Assembly (NCBI RefSeq): GCF_008274625.1
Contig: NZ_VTRU01000001.1
Span: 1,984,001-2,048,000 of the forward strand
Reading direction: 5' to 3'
Length of the DNA: 64,000 nt
Origin: Chryseobacterium panacisoli
Lineage (GTDB): Bacteria > Bacteroidota > Bacteroidia > Flavobacteriales > Weeksellaceae
Within the stretch, counting starts at the first letter, position 1; each line of letters starts with the position of its first letter. The notes under the pieces are model-generated. The model was not told the origin of the DNA. It searched no databases and saw nothing but the letters and a program-made list of their open reading frames with translations. Positions 27,401-34,872 of this stretch are shown piece after piece. A program made the translations under genes and the position numbers.

Positions 27401-28759
27401 TTCATCATTATCTTTTTTATATAGGTTAAGATTAAAAATCCATTGCCAAAGACGAAATTCCTGATAATATGGATTCGATTTTGGAATTGCTTTTAAATAT
27501 TGCGTATGTTCTGCTCCATTTTCATCTTTGTATTTTCTGAATTCCAAAGTACAGTTGGAAATAGAAGACTTCTGGCTTCTCAACGGTCTTTGGTAGAAAA
27601 CAATATCCTTTATAAAAAGATGTATAAAATCTTTTTTGCTTAAAGTCAGTTGGTGAGCTTCATTGTTTCTGTACAACTCACGAATACAATCATTATATAA
27701 GTCATCATTTTGTAATTCCTGATGAAACTCCTTTTGCTTCTCTAATATCTGTCTAAGCTCTTCTTTGTAAAATTTTCTTTCAATCGTACGAACTAATTTT
27801 CCTTTGATTTTTTGTTTAGGATTAGCAAGTAGCGTTTCGTATATATACATTCCAACGGTTTTATGAGACTGCTCGATTTCCTGCTCGGTTTTCTTCTTTA
27901 CCAAAGTCCAATCGTTCTCACCCGGTGCCCTGAAACTTCTTTTTTCATTTCCTTCTTTGTCTGTTTTAACACTTCCATCATCATTCAAATCAGTTGTTAC
28001 AATAAAATCTCTTGTTTTATCTTTCCAATCAAACAACAATATTTTGCTTGCCCTTCTGTAAATCCATCCATTTTCTAAAACCAAAGAATACCAAATATCT
28101 GATTTGCTTTTTTGCGGCTCATCTGCAAGAACATCTACAACTTTTAAAGAATAAAATTCAACAAGTTTATTAGGATTTTCTTCCTCTTCTTCCCCACGCA
28201 ATTGATAATATCCACGTTTTTGGTTAAAATTCAAAAGAATCCAGGCCAGCTCCTCTTTTTCAATTTTTTGATAAAGTGCTTTTTTACGAAGATAATAAAT
28301 CGTCCAGTCGTACGGTATTCTTAAATCCTGACCGTTCGCTTTAAAATCTTCAAGCATCTCGTTGAAAGAGTTTTGGAACAGAAATGAAAACTGTCCTTCA
28401 ATATTTTTCCATGCCAATTTTGGTTCAGTTTCAACTTTGAACTTCCCAAATCGTTTTTCAAAATCAATCTGTGAAGCATAGTGTTCTGGAAGGAAATTCA
28501 AAATATTTAAAACCCTGTGAAGCCTCTCCCTTCGTAGAAGAAATCGTTCACGTAATCGTCTCACACTTCTATATTTTGTACGTTCCGCGGTTTGCGAAAC
28601 AGAATTCCCTTTACCAAAATCGCCCAAAATATCTTGAGACATCGGAATTATCCTGGCTCCCATTCCAAGAATTTCACCTTGTTTGTTTTCAAAATCCTGT
28701 TTTACCAACGCCCACCCAATAGAGTTTGTTCCCAAGTCCAGTCCAAGTATATTTTTCAT
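24437..28759 (-). CDS. cas9: CRISPR-associated endonuclease Cas9, type II-C, long form
   Basis: This is a 1440-aa RNA-guided DNA endonuclease. RuvC-I is at the N-terminus (LGLDLGTNSIGW, Asp8), followed by the arginine-rich bridge helix (RRLRERFLLRRERLHRVL). RuvC-II is IHIELGREM with Glu725. The HNH domain has YEIEHIIPQSRYFDD with His847. RuvC-III is HHALDALVIAC with Asp1047. All catalytic residues are intact, so it should be active. The C-terminal ~400 residues would hold the PAM-interacting domain. At 1440 aa it belongs to the large Bacteroidota II-C group and is longer than Neisseria Cas9. Upstream, TTTG (28806-28809) and TATTTTTA (28781-28788) on the minus strand, 17 nt apart, may be its promoter. 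The tracrRNA is divergent. Confidence 0.98.
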   Translation of the reverse strand: MKNILGLDLGTNSIGWALVKQDFENKQGEILGMGARIIPMSQDILGDFGKGNSVSQTAERTKYRSVRRLRERFLLRRERLHRVLNILNFLPEHYASQIDFEKRFGKFKVETEPKLAWKNIEGQFSFLFQNSFNEMLEDFKANGQDLRIPYDWTIYYLRKKALYQKIEKEELAWILLNFNQKRGYYQLRGEEEEENPNKLVEFYSLKVVDVLADEPQKSKSDIWYSLVLENGWIYRRASKILLFDWKDKTRDFIVTTDLNDDGSVKTDKEGNEKRSFRAPGENDWTLVKKKTEQEIEQSHKTVGMYIYETLLANPKQKIKGKLVRTIERKFYKEELRQILEKQKEFHQELQNDDLYNDCIRELYRNNEAHQLTLSKKDFIHLFIKDIVFYQRPLRSQKSSISNCTLEFRKYKDENGAEHTQYLKAIPKSNPYYQEFRLWQWIFNLNLYKKDNDENVIKEFLTTTQDVENLFEFLNNRKEVDQKTLLKHFKLNEKTHRWNFVEDKKYPCNETKTMISTRLQKVENISGDFLTREIEQKIWHIIYSVNDKIEYEKALKSFALKHQLDKSSFFEAFRKFPPFKREYGSFSEKAIKKLLPLMRLGKYWDYANIDKFSKDRIQKIINGEYDENIKDRVREKAVHLRSEDDFQGLQLWLAQYIVYGRHSEASITGKWNSADDLEEFLKDFKHHLLRNPIVEQVITETLRVVKDIWLKYGKGAKDFFNEIHIELGREMKLPADDRKKLTNQITENENTNLRIKALLTEMMNDHAVENVRPFSPQQQEILKIYEDGVLNSGIEIEDEYLKISKTAQPSPSDLKRYKLWLEQKYKSPYTGQIIPLNKLFTPEYEIEHIIPQSRYFDDSFSNKIICESAVNKLKDNYIGLGFIKQFGGTIIELGFGKSVKVFDIDEYEDFVKKHYANNRSKRNKLLLEDIPEKMIERQINDTRYISKYISGILSNIVRLEDGSDEGVNSKNIVPGNGKITTQLKKDWGLNDVWNDLILPRFKRMNQLTNSTDFTAWNENFQKFLPTVPIEYSKGFSKKRIDHRHHALDALVIACATKDHVNLLNNQSAKSETKRYDLKKKLMKFERVVYLHVQTGEKIEREVPKQFLKPWENFTVDVKHNLDTVIVSFKQNLRVINKATNYYEKYVEKDGARNKTRVEQKGINWAIRKPMHKDTVSGKVDLPWVKVPKGKILTATRKSLDASFDLKSIASITDTGIQKILKNYLMLKDGNPELAFSPEGIEDLNKSIEKYNDGKPHQPINKVRVFELGSKFQIGQAGNKKDKYVEAAKGTNLFFALYEDENGKRSYETIPLNEVIERQKHGLPVVDLTSTNDFYLCPNDLVYILSDDERDNMTNNDFESLSDEQVKRIYKFVSCTGGEGHFIPYASATEIIKNENGTNSKSERMQNFYDGSCMLDKNSKPIMIKENCVKLKVDRLGNISKI

Positions 28760-28846
28760 CGCTATTAATTTGATACCACATAAAAATAGTAATAAAAAAA
28801 ATATTCAAATTATGGATTCCCATAAATACAGTTAATTTTTTTCTTT

Positions 28847-28854
28847 TATATTTG
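28847..28854 (+). promoter_or_regulatory. tracrRNA promoter, Bacteroidota -7 box
   Basis: TATATTTG matches the Bacteroidota -7 consensus TAnnTTTG exactly and lies 5 nt upstream of the anti-repeat start. No clear -33 TTG box is visible. Confidence 0.6.
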
Positions 28855-28858
28855 TATC

Positions 28859-28940
28859 AATAATTTTGAAAGCAATTCACAATAAGGATTATTCCGTTGT
28901 GAAAACATTTAGAGCCTCGACTACCTTCGGGGCATTTTTA
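28859..28940 (+). ncRNA. tracrRNA of the type II-C system
   Basis: Bases 28859-28883 are complementary to the first 26 nt of the CRISPR repeat, with one base deleted and a G-U pair at the end, giving a near-continuous duplex. A nexus-like hairpin (GGATTATTCC) follows. The RNA ends in a terminator stem GCCTCGA/TCGGGGC (28914-28933) and a five-T tract. The RNA is divergent from cas9. Its length of about 80 nt is usual for tracrRNAs. Confidence 0.9.
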
Positions 28941-29027
28941 TTTGAATTATCATCTTTAATACATCAAACGTTTAAGCTTATTTAAATCCTCAACAAAATG
29001 GTTCGAGAATTGTTCTTTCATGACTAC

Positions 29028-29060
29028 AAACCATCCTTTTTTAAGGATGGTTTTATTTTT
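29028..29060 (+). terminator. Strong intrinsic terminator of unknown transcript
   Basis: AAACCATCCTT and AAGGATGGTTT form an 11-bp perfect stem followed by a T-rich tract on the plus strand. No gene precedes it except the tracrRNA 90 nt upstream. Confidence 0.7.
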
Positions 29061-29167
29061 CATTCTACTTTCTAAAATTTTAAAATGGGTAATCAGCTTC
29101 TTTTATTATAAAAAAATTAACAACAAGGCTATCAAGCATTTATCTAAAAAAAATTATCTTTAAAGTG

Positions 29168-30574
29168 ATGAAAACCAAAATAGTATATATCTGCCTTTTG
29201 ATAGTAAGCACTTTCATTCCAATAAATGCCTGTACTATTTTTTTAGCCAATGACGGTAAAAATATATGGATAGGCAATAATGAGGATGAAAGCCCTGATA
29301 TGAAATATAGATTCTGGTATATTCCCAGGGAAGAAAAATCATGGGGATATATGCTATGGTCTGAAAAACATGACGGATATAATGATGTCATGTGGCAATA
29401 TCCTCAGGGAGGAATGAATGAACACGGTCTTTTTTTAGATTATACCGCAATTGATGATATTCCCGTAATTGTTAATTCATCCAAAATAAACAGAGAACAG
29501 GAAGTAGTAAATGATATTCTAAAAAAATGCAAAAGTGTAAAAGAAGCTCTTCAACTTATTGCTCCTTATAACTTATTAAAGCTTTCAGGAGCTCAATTAT
29601 TCATTGCTGATTCTTCCAGAGATTATGCTACCATCCACGGCAATTATATTGTTACTAAAACAACCCGAAATTTTTCACTGACCAATTACTGCATTGCTAA
29701 CGGACACCAGGAAACCTGCTGGAGAAGAGAAACATCCACAGATCTTCTGGCTCAGTCTCATTCTTTTACTGAAAAGAAGATTACCCATATTCTGACAGAA
29801 ACTGCACAAAGAGAACCTGGCGACATTATAACCAACTACTCAATGACCATTAATCTGAAAAAGCAGGAAATGGTGCTTTATCTAAAGGGAGATTTTACCA
29901 CTCCTGTCAGATTCAAATTGGCTAAAGAGCTGAAAAAAGGAAAACACTCTTCAGATATTACTGAATATTTTCCAAAAAACATCAGAAGCCTTTTAAGTTC
30001 CATTTATCAGAATAAAGGGATGGACGAAACTATTCGACTTTACAATTCTTTATTTAAAAATTCATCGGAGATTTATAATTTTAAAAATAATGATGCTATT
30101 TATTTTGGAGCAGATCTTCTCCGAACACATAAAACCGATGATGCCATCACATTTATTGAAAACCTGAAAAAGAGAACGGGTAAAAGCATATTGATTAATG
30201 ACTGGCTTGCCATCGCTTATCAATATAAAGGAGATTCTATACAATCGCAGAAATACTTTTATTCTGTACTTCAGGATTCTCCGAATGATTATCTGGCAAA
30301 TTTGTATGGAAAAAGAAATTCCCGAAAGGTTATTTTTAAAATTAATGCATGGCCGGGTGCTCACAATGTAAAACTTATCGGAAGTTTTACCCAATGGCTA
30401 AAAGAACCGATTGTTCTTGAGAAGCAAAAAGGATACTGGTATGCGGAGGTTGAAGTCCTGAAAGGCAGACATGAGTATAAATTTCTTGTTGATGATGTAT
30501 TTTATCTGGCTGATCCTTTTAATCTTATTTATATCTGGAACGGGAATAATGTGAATTCAGTTTTGCCATTTTAA
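29168..30574 (+). CDS. Secreted Ntn-hydrolase (choloylglycine hydrolase-like) fused to a glycogen-binding-like domain
   Basis: This is a 468-aa protein from ATG 29168; a GTG three bases earlier is a weaker start. Residues 1-21 form a signal peptide, and cleavage leaves Cys22 in NACTIFLAND, the expected N-terminal nucleophile of linear amide C-N hydrolases. GNNEDESPD and YPQGGMNEHGLFLDY follow, also typical of that fold. The middle (280-385) is helical. The last 80 residues (FKINAWPGAHNVKLIGSFTQ, GYWYAEVEVLKGRHEYKFLV, ADPFNLIY) form a CBM48/AMPK-beta-like module. The substrate is unknown. The pairing of an amidase with a starch/glycogen-binding-type module is unusual. A terminator follows. Confidence 0.75.
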   Translation: MKTKIVYICLLIVSTFIPINACTIFLANDGKNIWIGNNEDESPDMKYRFWYIPREEKSWGYMLWSEKHDGYNDVMWQYPQGGMNEHGLFLDYTAIDDIPVIVNSSKINREQEVVNDILKKCKSVKEALQLIAPYNLLKLSGAQLFIADSSRDYATIHGNYIVTKTTRNFSLTNYCIANGHQETCWRRETSTDLLAQSHSFTEKKITHILTETAQREPGDIITNYSMTINLKKQEMVLYLKGDFTTPVRFKLAKELKKGKHSSDITEYFPKNIRSLLSSIYQNKGMDETIRLYNSLFKNSSEIYNFKNNDAIYFGADLLRTHKTDDAITFIENLKKRTGKSILINDWLAIAYQYKGDSIQSQKYFYSVLQDSPNDYLANLYGKRNSRKVIFKINAWPGAHNVKLIGSFTQWLKEPIVLEKQKGYWYAEVEVLKGRHEYKFLVDDVFYLADPFNLIYIWNGNNVNSVLPF

Positions 30575-30581
30575 AAATAAT

Positions 30582-30608
30582 AAAAAGACCTTTTTACAAG
30601 GTCTTTTT
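30582..30608. terminator. Bidirectional terminator between convergent genes
   Basis: AAAAAGACCTT and AAGGTCTTTTT form an 11-bp stem with a short loop, lying between convergent genes ending at 30574 and 30629. T-tracts exist on both strands. Confidence 0.85.
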
Positions 30609-30628
30609 ATTTAGAAGTAATTTACTTA

Positions 30629-31261
30629 TTATCTTTTAAGATCATCAATTTCCTCCTGTATCGATTTGATTCTGTCTCTTAATTCCTGGCTTACTTTTCC
30701 TGGGATTTTTTTAATTTTCCTTAAATCCAGAGCCAGCATAATGGAAGCTATTCCCATAAAAATGAAAGAAACACCTGTAAGCGTAACTAATGAAATTCCC
30801 GTAAACACAGGATTAAATATCAGCAACAGAGAAAATATAATTCCTCCGACGCTGGCAAGGGCAACATTTCCCCAGCTCATTATTCTCATACTTTTCAGAT
30901 CGAAAGCAAAACCCAGAAGCTGAAATGAACGAAACAGTAAAGTGAATCCTATAACAAACGGAAGCACAGTCATTGAAATCTGAGGGTTTGCGATAAGATA
31001 AACTCCTATTGCAGTCGTTAATAATCCACTTACAAGAAACCAACCCCAACCTTGCAGAGATTTAATGTTCTGCAAGGAAAAGAATATTTCCGTAATTCCT
31101 GAAAACAAAAAGGAAACACTGAAAAAAACAGAAAGTGTAACATACGTTGCAAGTGGTACACTGAATACATAAAAACCACAGATTAGAAATATAATTCCGA
31201 AGATTAATGGGATATACCAATGTTTTACAGTATTGGTAAGGGTTTGAAATAAATTGGCCAT
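30629..31261 (-). CDS. HdeD-family (DUF308) membrane protein
   Basis: This 210-aa protein has about six hydrophobic segments (IFGIIFLICGFYVFSV, YVTLSVFFSVSFLFSG, WFLVSGLLTTAIGVYLI, VLPFVIGFTLLFRSF, ASVGGIIFSLLLIF and a last one near 175). The repeated short transmembrane helices with GxxL/I patterns are those of the HdeD/DUF308 family, which includes E. coli acid-resistance HdeD. The C-terminus is a charged coiled-coil tail (RDRIKSIQEEIDDLKR). It is a monocistronic gene on the minus strand. The exact function in Bacteroidota is not established. Confidence 0.85.
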   Translation of the reverse strand: MANLFQTLTNTVKHWYIPLIFGIIFLICGFYVFSVPLATYVTLSVFFSVSFLFSGITEIFFSLQNIKSLQGWGWFLVSGLLTTAIGVYLIANPQISMTVLPFVIGFTLLFRSFQLLGFAFDLKSMRIMSWGNVALASVGGIIFSLLLIFNPVFTGISLVTLTGVSFIFMGIASIMLALDLRKIKKIPGKVSQELRDRIKSIQEEIDDLKR

Positions 31262-31460
31262 AGGTGTCTTTTTTGGTCCTGCCTACTTTTTTGTAACGGT
31301 TTTCGGCTTATCCGCAGGCATTTCAAACAGATTAAAATTTCACCTGAATTTGAAATATAACCTCTTACTAATGTACGAAAAATAACCGTAGACCATAGCA
31401 AATTCAGTGAATTGTTTCCGCAAAAAATCAGATTAAGCCTATTTATTCATAAAAATAAAA

Positions 31461-31487
31461 AAGGTGAAAATCATTAATTTTCACCTT
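31461..31487. terminator. Bidirectional terminator after the permease gene
   Basis: AAGGTGAAAAT and ATTTTCACCTT form a perfect 11-bp stem. It ends 32 nt before the stop end of the minus-strand permease gene, as expected for its terminator. Confidence 0.8.
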
Positions 31488-31518
31488 TCCAAAACATATT
31501 AATTCTGTTTTTATATTC

Positions 31519-32937
31519 TTACTTCGGTTTGTACAATTTGTACATAACAAACAAAAAGCCAATCCATACCGGGATCAGAATTACCTGAATTTCCATTCCC
31601 GTAATACTCATCAATCCTAATATCAGAACCAAAAAGGCAATACAGATATAATTGGATACCGGATAAAATATAGATGGGAATTTTGACTGAATTCCTGATG
31701 TATTTATTGATTTTTTAAACTTCAGGTGGGTGTAGCATATCATCAGCCAGTTGATGATCAAAGTAGATACTACTAAAGCCATTAAGTATTCAAAAGCTTT
31801 TTCCGGTACTAGTTTATTAATGATAATACATATCCCGGCAAAGCATGATGAAATAAGAATAGCGTTAATAGGAACAGAGTTTTTATTCAGTTTTTTCAGG
31901 AATTTCGGGGCATTCCCCTGCTGAGCCAATCCAAAAAGCATTCTGCTGTTACTGTAAACACTACTGTTATATACTGATAGAGCCGCTGTTAAAACAATCA
32001 GATTAAGAACATTTGCAATCAATGTATTGAACTGGATCACCTTACCAAAAATACTAAATTCAAGGCCATTCAGGTTCTGAAACACCATCACAAACGGGCT
32101 GGATCCTTCTGTAATGTCTCTCCAGGGACTTAATGAAAATAAGATCACCAAAGCTCCTACATAAAAAATAAGGATTCTATAGATCACCTGATTAGTAGCC
32201 TGTGGAATAGTTTTTTCCGGATTTTTAGCTTCAGCAGCTGTAATTCCGATAAGTTCCAATCCTCCGAAAGAGAACATAATCATGGCCATTGCAGCAAATA
32301 ATCCTGAATATCCGTTTTCTGTTTTATTAAATAATCCTTTCGGGAAGAATCCGCCATCGTTCCATAAATTGGTAATCGTTGCTTTCTCGCCTCCTGTACC
32401 GCTTATCAAAAGATATACTCCGAAGATAATCATGGCAATAATAGCCACGACTTTGATGATGGAAAACCAGAACTCTGTTTCTCCGTATACTTTAACGGAA
32501 GCAAGATTCAGCGCATTGATCACAATAAAAAAGAACAAACTGGAAACCCAGAGCGGAATTTCCGGCCACCAAAAGTGAATATAATGCCCAATTGCCGTGA
32601 GTTCAGCCATACTTACCAGGATATAGAGAATCCAATAGTTCCATCCGGAAGCAAATCCCGGAAAATTTCCCCAATATTTGTAGGCAAAGTGGCTAAAACT
32701 TCCTGATACGGGTTCCTGAACAACCATTTCACCAAGCTGACGCATAATAAAAAAGGCAATAATTCCTGCTAAAGCATAGCCTAAAATTACTGATGGTCCT
32801 GCCAGTACCGCAGCCGGTCCGATTCCCAGAAATAAGCCGGTTCCAATGGCACCTCCAAGGGCAATTAATTGTATATGTCGATTTGTTAATCCTCTAACTA
32901 AAGTCTCCTTTTCTCCTGTTTTATTTTCGTTGTTCAT
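31519..32937 (-). CDS. Amino-acid permease of the APC superfamily (AAT family)
   Basis: This is a 472-aa protein from ATG 32937; a GTG-initiated extension to 32979 looks non-coding. The N-terminus has the amino-acid transporter signature RHIQLIALGGAIGTGLFLGI, followed by about 12 membrane helices (GPSVILGYALAGIIAFFIM, YWILYILVSMAELTAIG, FSFGGLELIGITAAEAKNPE). This is the proton-coupled AAT family of GABA, proline, lysine or aromatic permeases. The substrate cannot be told from the sequence. It is a single gene, with a terminator downstream. Confidence 0.92.
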   Translation of the reverse strand: MNNENKTGEKETLVRGLTNRHIQLIALGGAIGTGLFLGIGPAAVLAGPSVILGYALAGIIAFFIMRQLGEMVVQEPVSGSFSHFAYKYWGNFPGFASGWNYWILYILVSMAELTAIGHYIHFWWPEIPLWVSSLFFFIVINALNLASVKVYGETEFWFSIIKVVAIIAMIIFGVYLLISGTGGEKATITNLWNDGGFFPKGLFNKTENGYSGLFAAMAMIMFSFGGLELIGITAAEAKNPEKTIPQATNQVIYRILIFYVGALVILFSLSPWRDITEGSSPFVMVFQNLNGLEFSIFGKVIQFNTLIANVLNLIVLTAALSVYNSSVYSNSRMLFGLAQQGNAPKFLKKLNKNSVPINAILISSCFAGICIIINKLVPEKAFEYLMALVVSTLIINWLMICYTHLKFKKSINTSGIQSKFPSIFYPVSNYICIAFLVLILGLMSITGMEIQVILIPVWIGFLFVMYKLYKPK

Positions 32938-33082
32938 TGAATGAATTATTCGGTCGCTAAATATATAAAAACTTTTCACAGAAATTCACATTCCATGGGG
33001 TAAATTGACAATTCAGGATTCTTCAAACCGGAAAGCCCCTTCCTGCTTAGCCCCTTACCGATAAAATTTAAAATATAATGAC

Positions 33083-33114
33083 AAAAACGGCCTTAACCCG
33101 ATAGATTAAGACCG
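33083..33114 (-). terminator. Hairpin terminator after the secreted hypothetical gene
   Basis: On the minus strand CGGTCTTAA and TTAAGGCCG form a stem with one mismatch, followed by a T-tract. It is placed 24 nt after the stop of the gene ending at 33138. Confidence 0.65.
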
Positions 33115-33137
33115 CTTTCCACAGTATCAATATGATA

Positions 33138-34082
33138 TTAATTCGCTATTTTGTACCCATACATAGTACTTGTCACCACTTCGTACTTGTTACCGGCAGA
33201 TACTCCGGCTACAGAAGCCATGCTTACGGTTTCCCCGGCACTAAGATAAGTCATGCACGAAATGCTTGAACCAAAAACTCTCGTTACAGTAGGCTGATAG
33301 GATTGGACTAAGACACTTCCTCCATTACCGGGAACATAATTTTTTACAAGATATAAAACAGTCCATGTAAAGTTTGGATTTCCGGCTACACTTCCATTAT
33401 CAAATTGTGTAGACCCCTGAATCACGTAATACCCATCACTGGGTGCCTTAAATGCTCCTGTAGAGGTATTAAGTACATTTCCTTTATTAATAACGGTCCC
33501 TTGAGGATAAACAATTGCTGTCTGTATCCATGGATCAGAGGGAGTAGGAGTTGCATTACAGCTTTGTCTTTGGGTAGTAGGCACTGCTGAAAAAGGATAG
33601 GTAGATTCTGCTGAAGGAACACTGTTTGAACTTGAAACCAATACCAGCTCCCATGTCGCACCAGTAGTTGTTCCTTTACTTACCAGAAATGCATAATATC
33701 CGGGAGGAACTGTAATGGAAGGAACTCCCAGGCCAGTCCCGTTCTGATCATCAATCAGTTCAGAACCATTGGCTGAAACGGTAAGTATTTTTCCGCCTGT
33801 ATTTTTAAAGTGATAGGTACGTCCTGCAAAATTACCAGCTCCATTGATGGCTGCGGGTAAAGTTAACGTTCCATCAGCAGTTCCGTTATAAGCGATATAG
33901 TAATCATTGGCTCCTACAACACCACTTACCGTAACTGTTTTATACGTTGCCGCAAATGAGCCGTTCACAGTCAGGGTACTGCCGGGATTTGCAGTATTAA
34001 TCCCCACACTTCCTACCTGGGCATTTACAGAAAAACAATTTAAACCTGCCAATAAGGCAATGAAAAGCATCTTTTTTTTCAT
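33138..34082 (-). CDS. Secreted hypothetical protein, beta-rich
   Basis: This is a 314-aa protein from ATG 34082, which starts a good signal peptide (MKKKMLFIALLAGLNCFSVNA). ATG 34094 would add four residues. The mature N-terminus QVGSVGINTANPGSTLTVNG is a motif seen in many Flavobacteriia surface proteins. The rest is rich in Gly, Thr, Ser and aromatic residues, with YHFKNTGGKILTVSANGSEL suggesting a beta fold. No sorting domain or catalytic motif is seen. It is a single gene with a terminator. Function unknown. Confidence 0.75.
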   Translation of the reverse strand: MKKKMLFIALLAGLNCFSVNAQVGSVGINTANPGSTLTVNGSFAATYKTVTVSGVVGANDYYIAYNGTADGTLTLPAAINGAGNFAGRTYHFKNTGGKILTVSANGSELIDDQNGTGLGVPSITVPPGYYAFLVSKGTTTGATWELVLVSSSNSVPSAESTYPFSAVPTTQRQSCNATPTPSDPWIQTAIVYPQGTVINKGNVLNTSTGAFKAPSDGYYVIQGSTQFDNGSVAGNPNFTWTVLYLVKNYVPGNGGSVLVQSYQPTVTRVFGSSISCMTYLSAGETVSMASVAGVSAGNKYEVVTSTMYGYKIAN

Positions 34083-34257
34083 AAACAAATACATTTTTTA
34101 GAATCTAAAAGGGCCGGAATAATGTCCAATACCTTTAATTATTTAATGGAAGTTTCGCAATACGAACCTACTGCGAAAAACGAATAAATAAAGAACAGAT
34201 CCTGTACGTATTTTTCCACAAAATCGTAGTGGTTTTATGACAAGAGCAGATGAAATA

Positions 34258-34872
34258 TTAATGTATTTCTTTATAGATATCAAACAATTCAATCAGATTG
34301 GTAATCTTCAGTTTCTGATAGACTCTTCTTTTGTAGGTCCCTACAGTAGATTCTTCAATATTAAGGGCATTTGCGATTTCAAGATTTCCGTTTCCTTTAG
34401 CTAAAAGATTAAAAACCTGCAGTTCTCTTTCTGATAAATGTTCTACTGTTTTTTTCTTTTTACTTCCTTTCAGCATTTCATGCATAATTTCCGGCGTATA
34501 ATAATATCCATCTTTAAAGACAGCTTCAACCGCTTTCACAAACATTTCCGGATCACTCTGCTTATTCAGGAAGCCATTCGCTCCTTCTTCAATATATTGC
34601 AGGGCAATATTTTCTTTGTAGGAAGTAAATATTAAGATAAGAGTTTCTTCAGAAATACTTTTTATCTCTTTAACCATAGATTTGAGAATACTTCCTGGAA
34701 GTTCAATATCAAGAATGATGAGGTCATACTTTTCAGATTCAATTTTCTGTTTTGCTTCTCCATAAGTTTCGGCAAAATCGACCTCAAAATAATTAAAATT
34801 TTTCTCCAGGATCATAGCTGTCCCGATTCTTACCACATGATGGTCATCTGCGATGAGTATTTTTTTTATCAT
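34258..34872 (-). CDS. Response regulator, NarL/LuxR type
   Basis: This 204-aa protein has a receiver domain (residues 1-120) with the acidic pair Asp9-Asp10, phospho-acceptor Asp55 in LIILDIELPG, and a Lys in the NKQSDPE segment. It is followed by a LuxR/GerE helix-turn-helix at about 140-200 (LSERELQVFNLLAKGNGN, then IEESTVGTYKRRVYQKL). Its start overlaps the stop of the histidine-kinase gene by 4 nt (ATGA), so the two form a coupled operon and almost certainly a cognate pair. The target genes are not evident. Confidence 0.93.
   Translation of the reverse strand: MIKKILIADDHHVVRIGTAMILEKNFNYFEVDFAETYGEAKQKIESEKYDLIILDIELPGSILKSMVKEIKSISEETLILIFTSYKENIALQYIEEGANGFLNKQSDPEMFVKAVEAVFKDGYYYTPEIMHEMLKGSKKKKTVEHLSERELQVFNLLAKGNGNLEIANALNIEESTVGTYKRRVYQKLKITNLIELFDIYKEIH

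Larger units (their letters stand above)
28760..29167. other. Divergent intergenic region between cas9 and the Ntn-hydrolase gene
   Basis: It contains the cas9 promoter (minus strand), the tracrRNA with its own promoter, and a separate strong terminator at 29028-29060. Between the tracrRNA end near 28940 and that terminator lie about 90 bases with no reading frame, which may be a tracrRNA read-through tail or a small RNA. Confidence 0.6.

Noticed and set aside
32938..32979. N-terminal extension of the permease from GTG 32979
   Set aside because: ATG 32937 gives MNNENKTGEKET followed directly by the transporter signature; the extension is not typical of the family.
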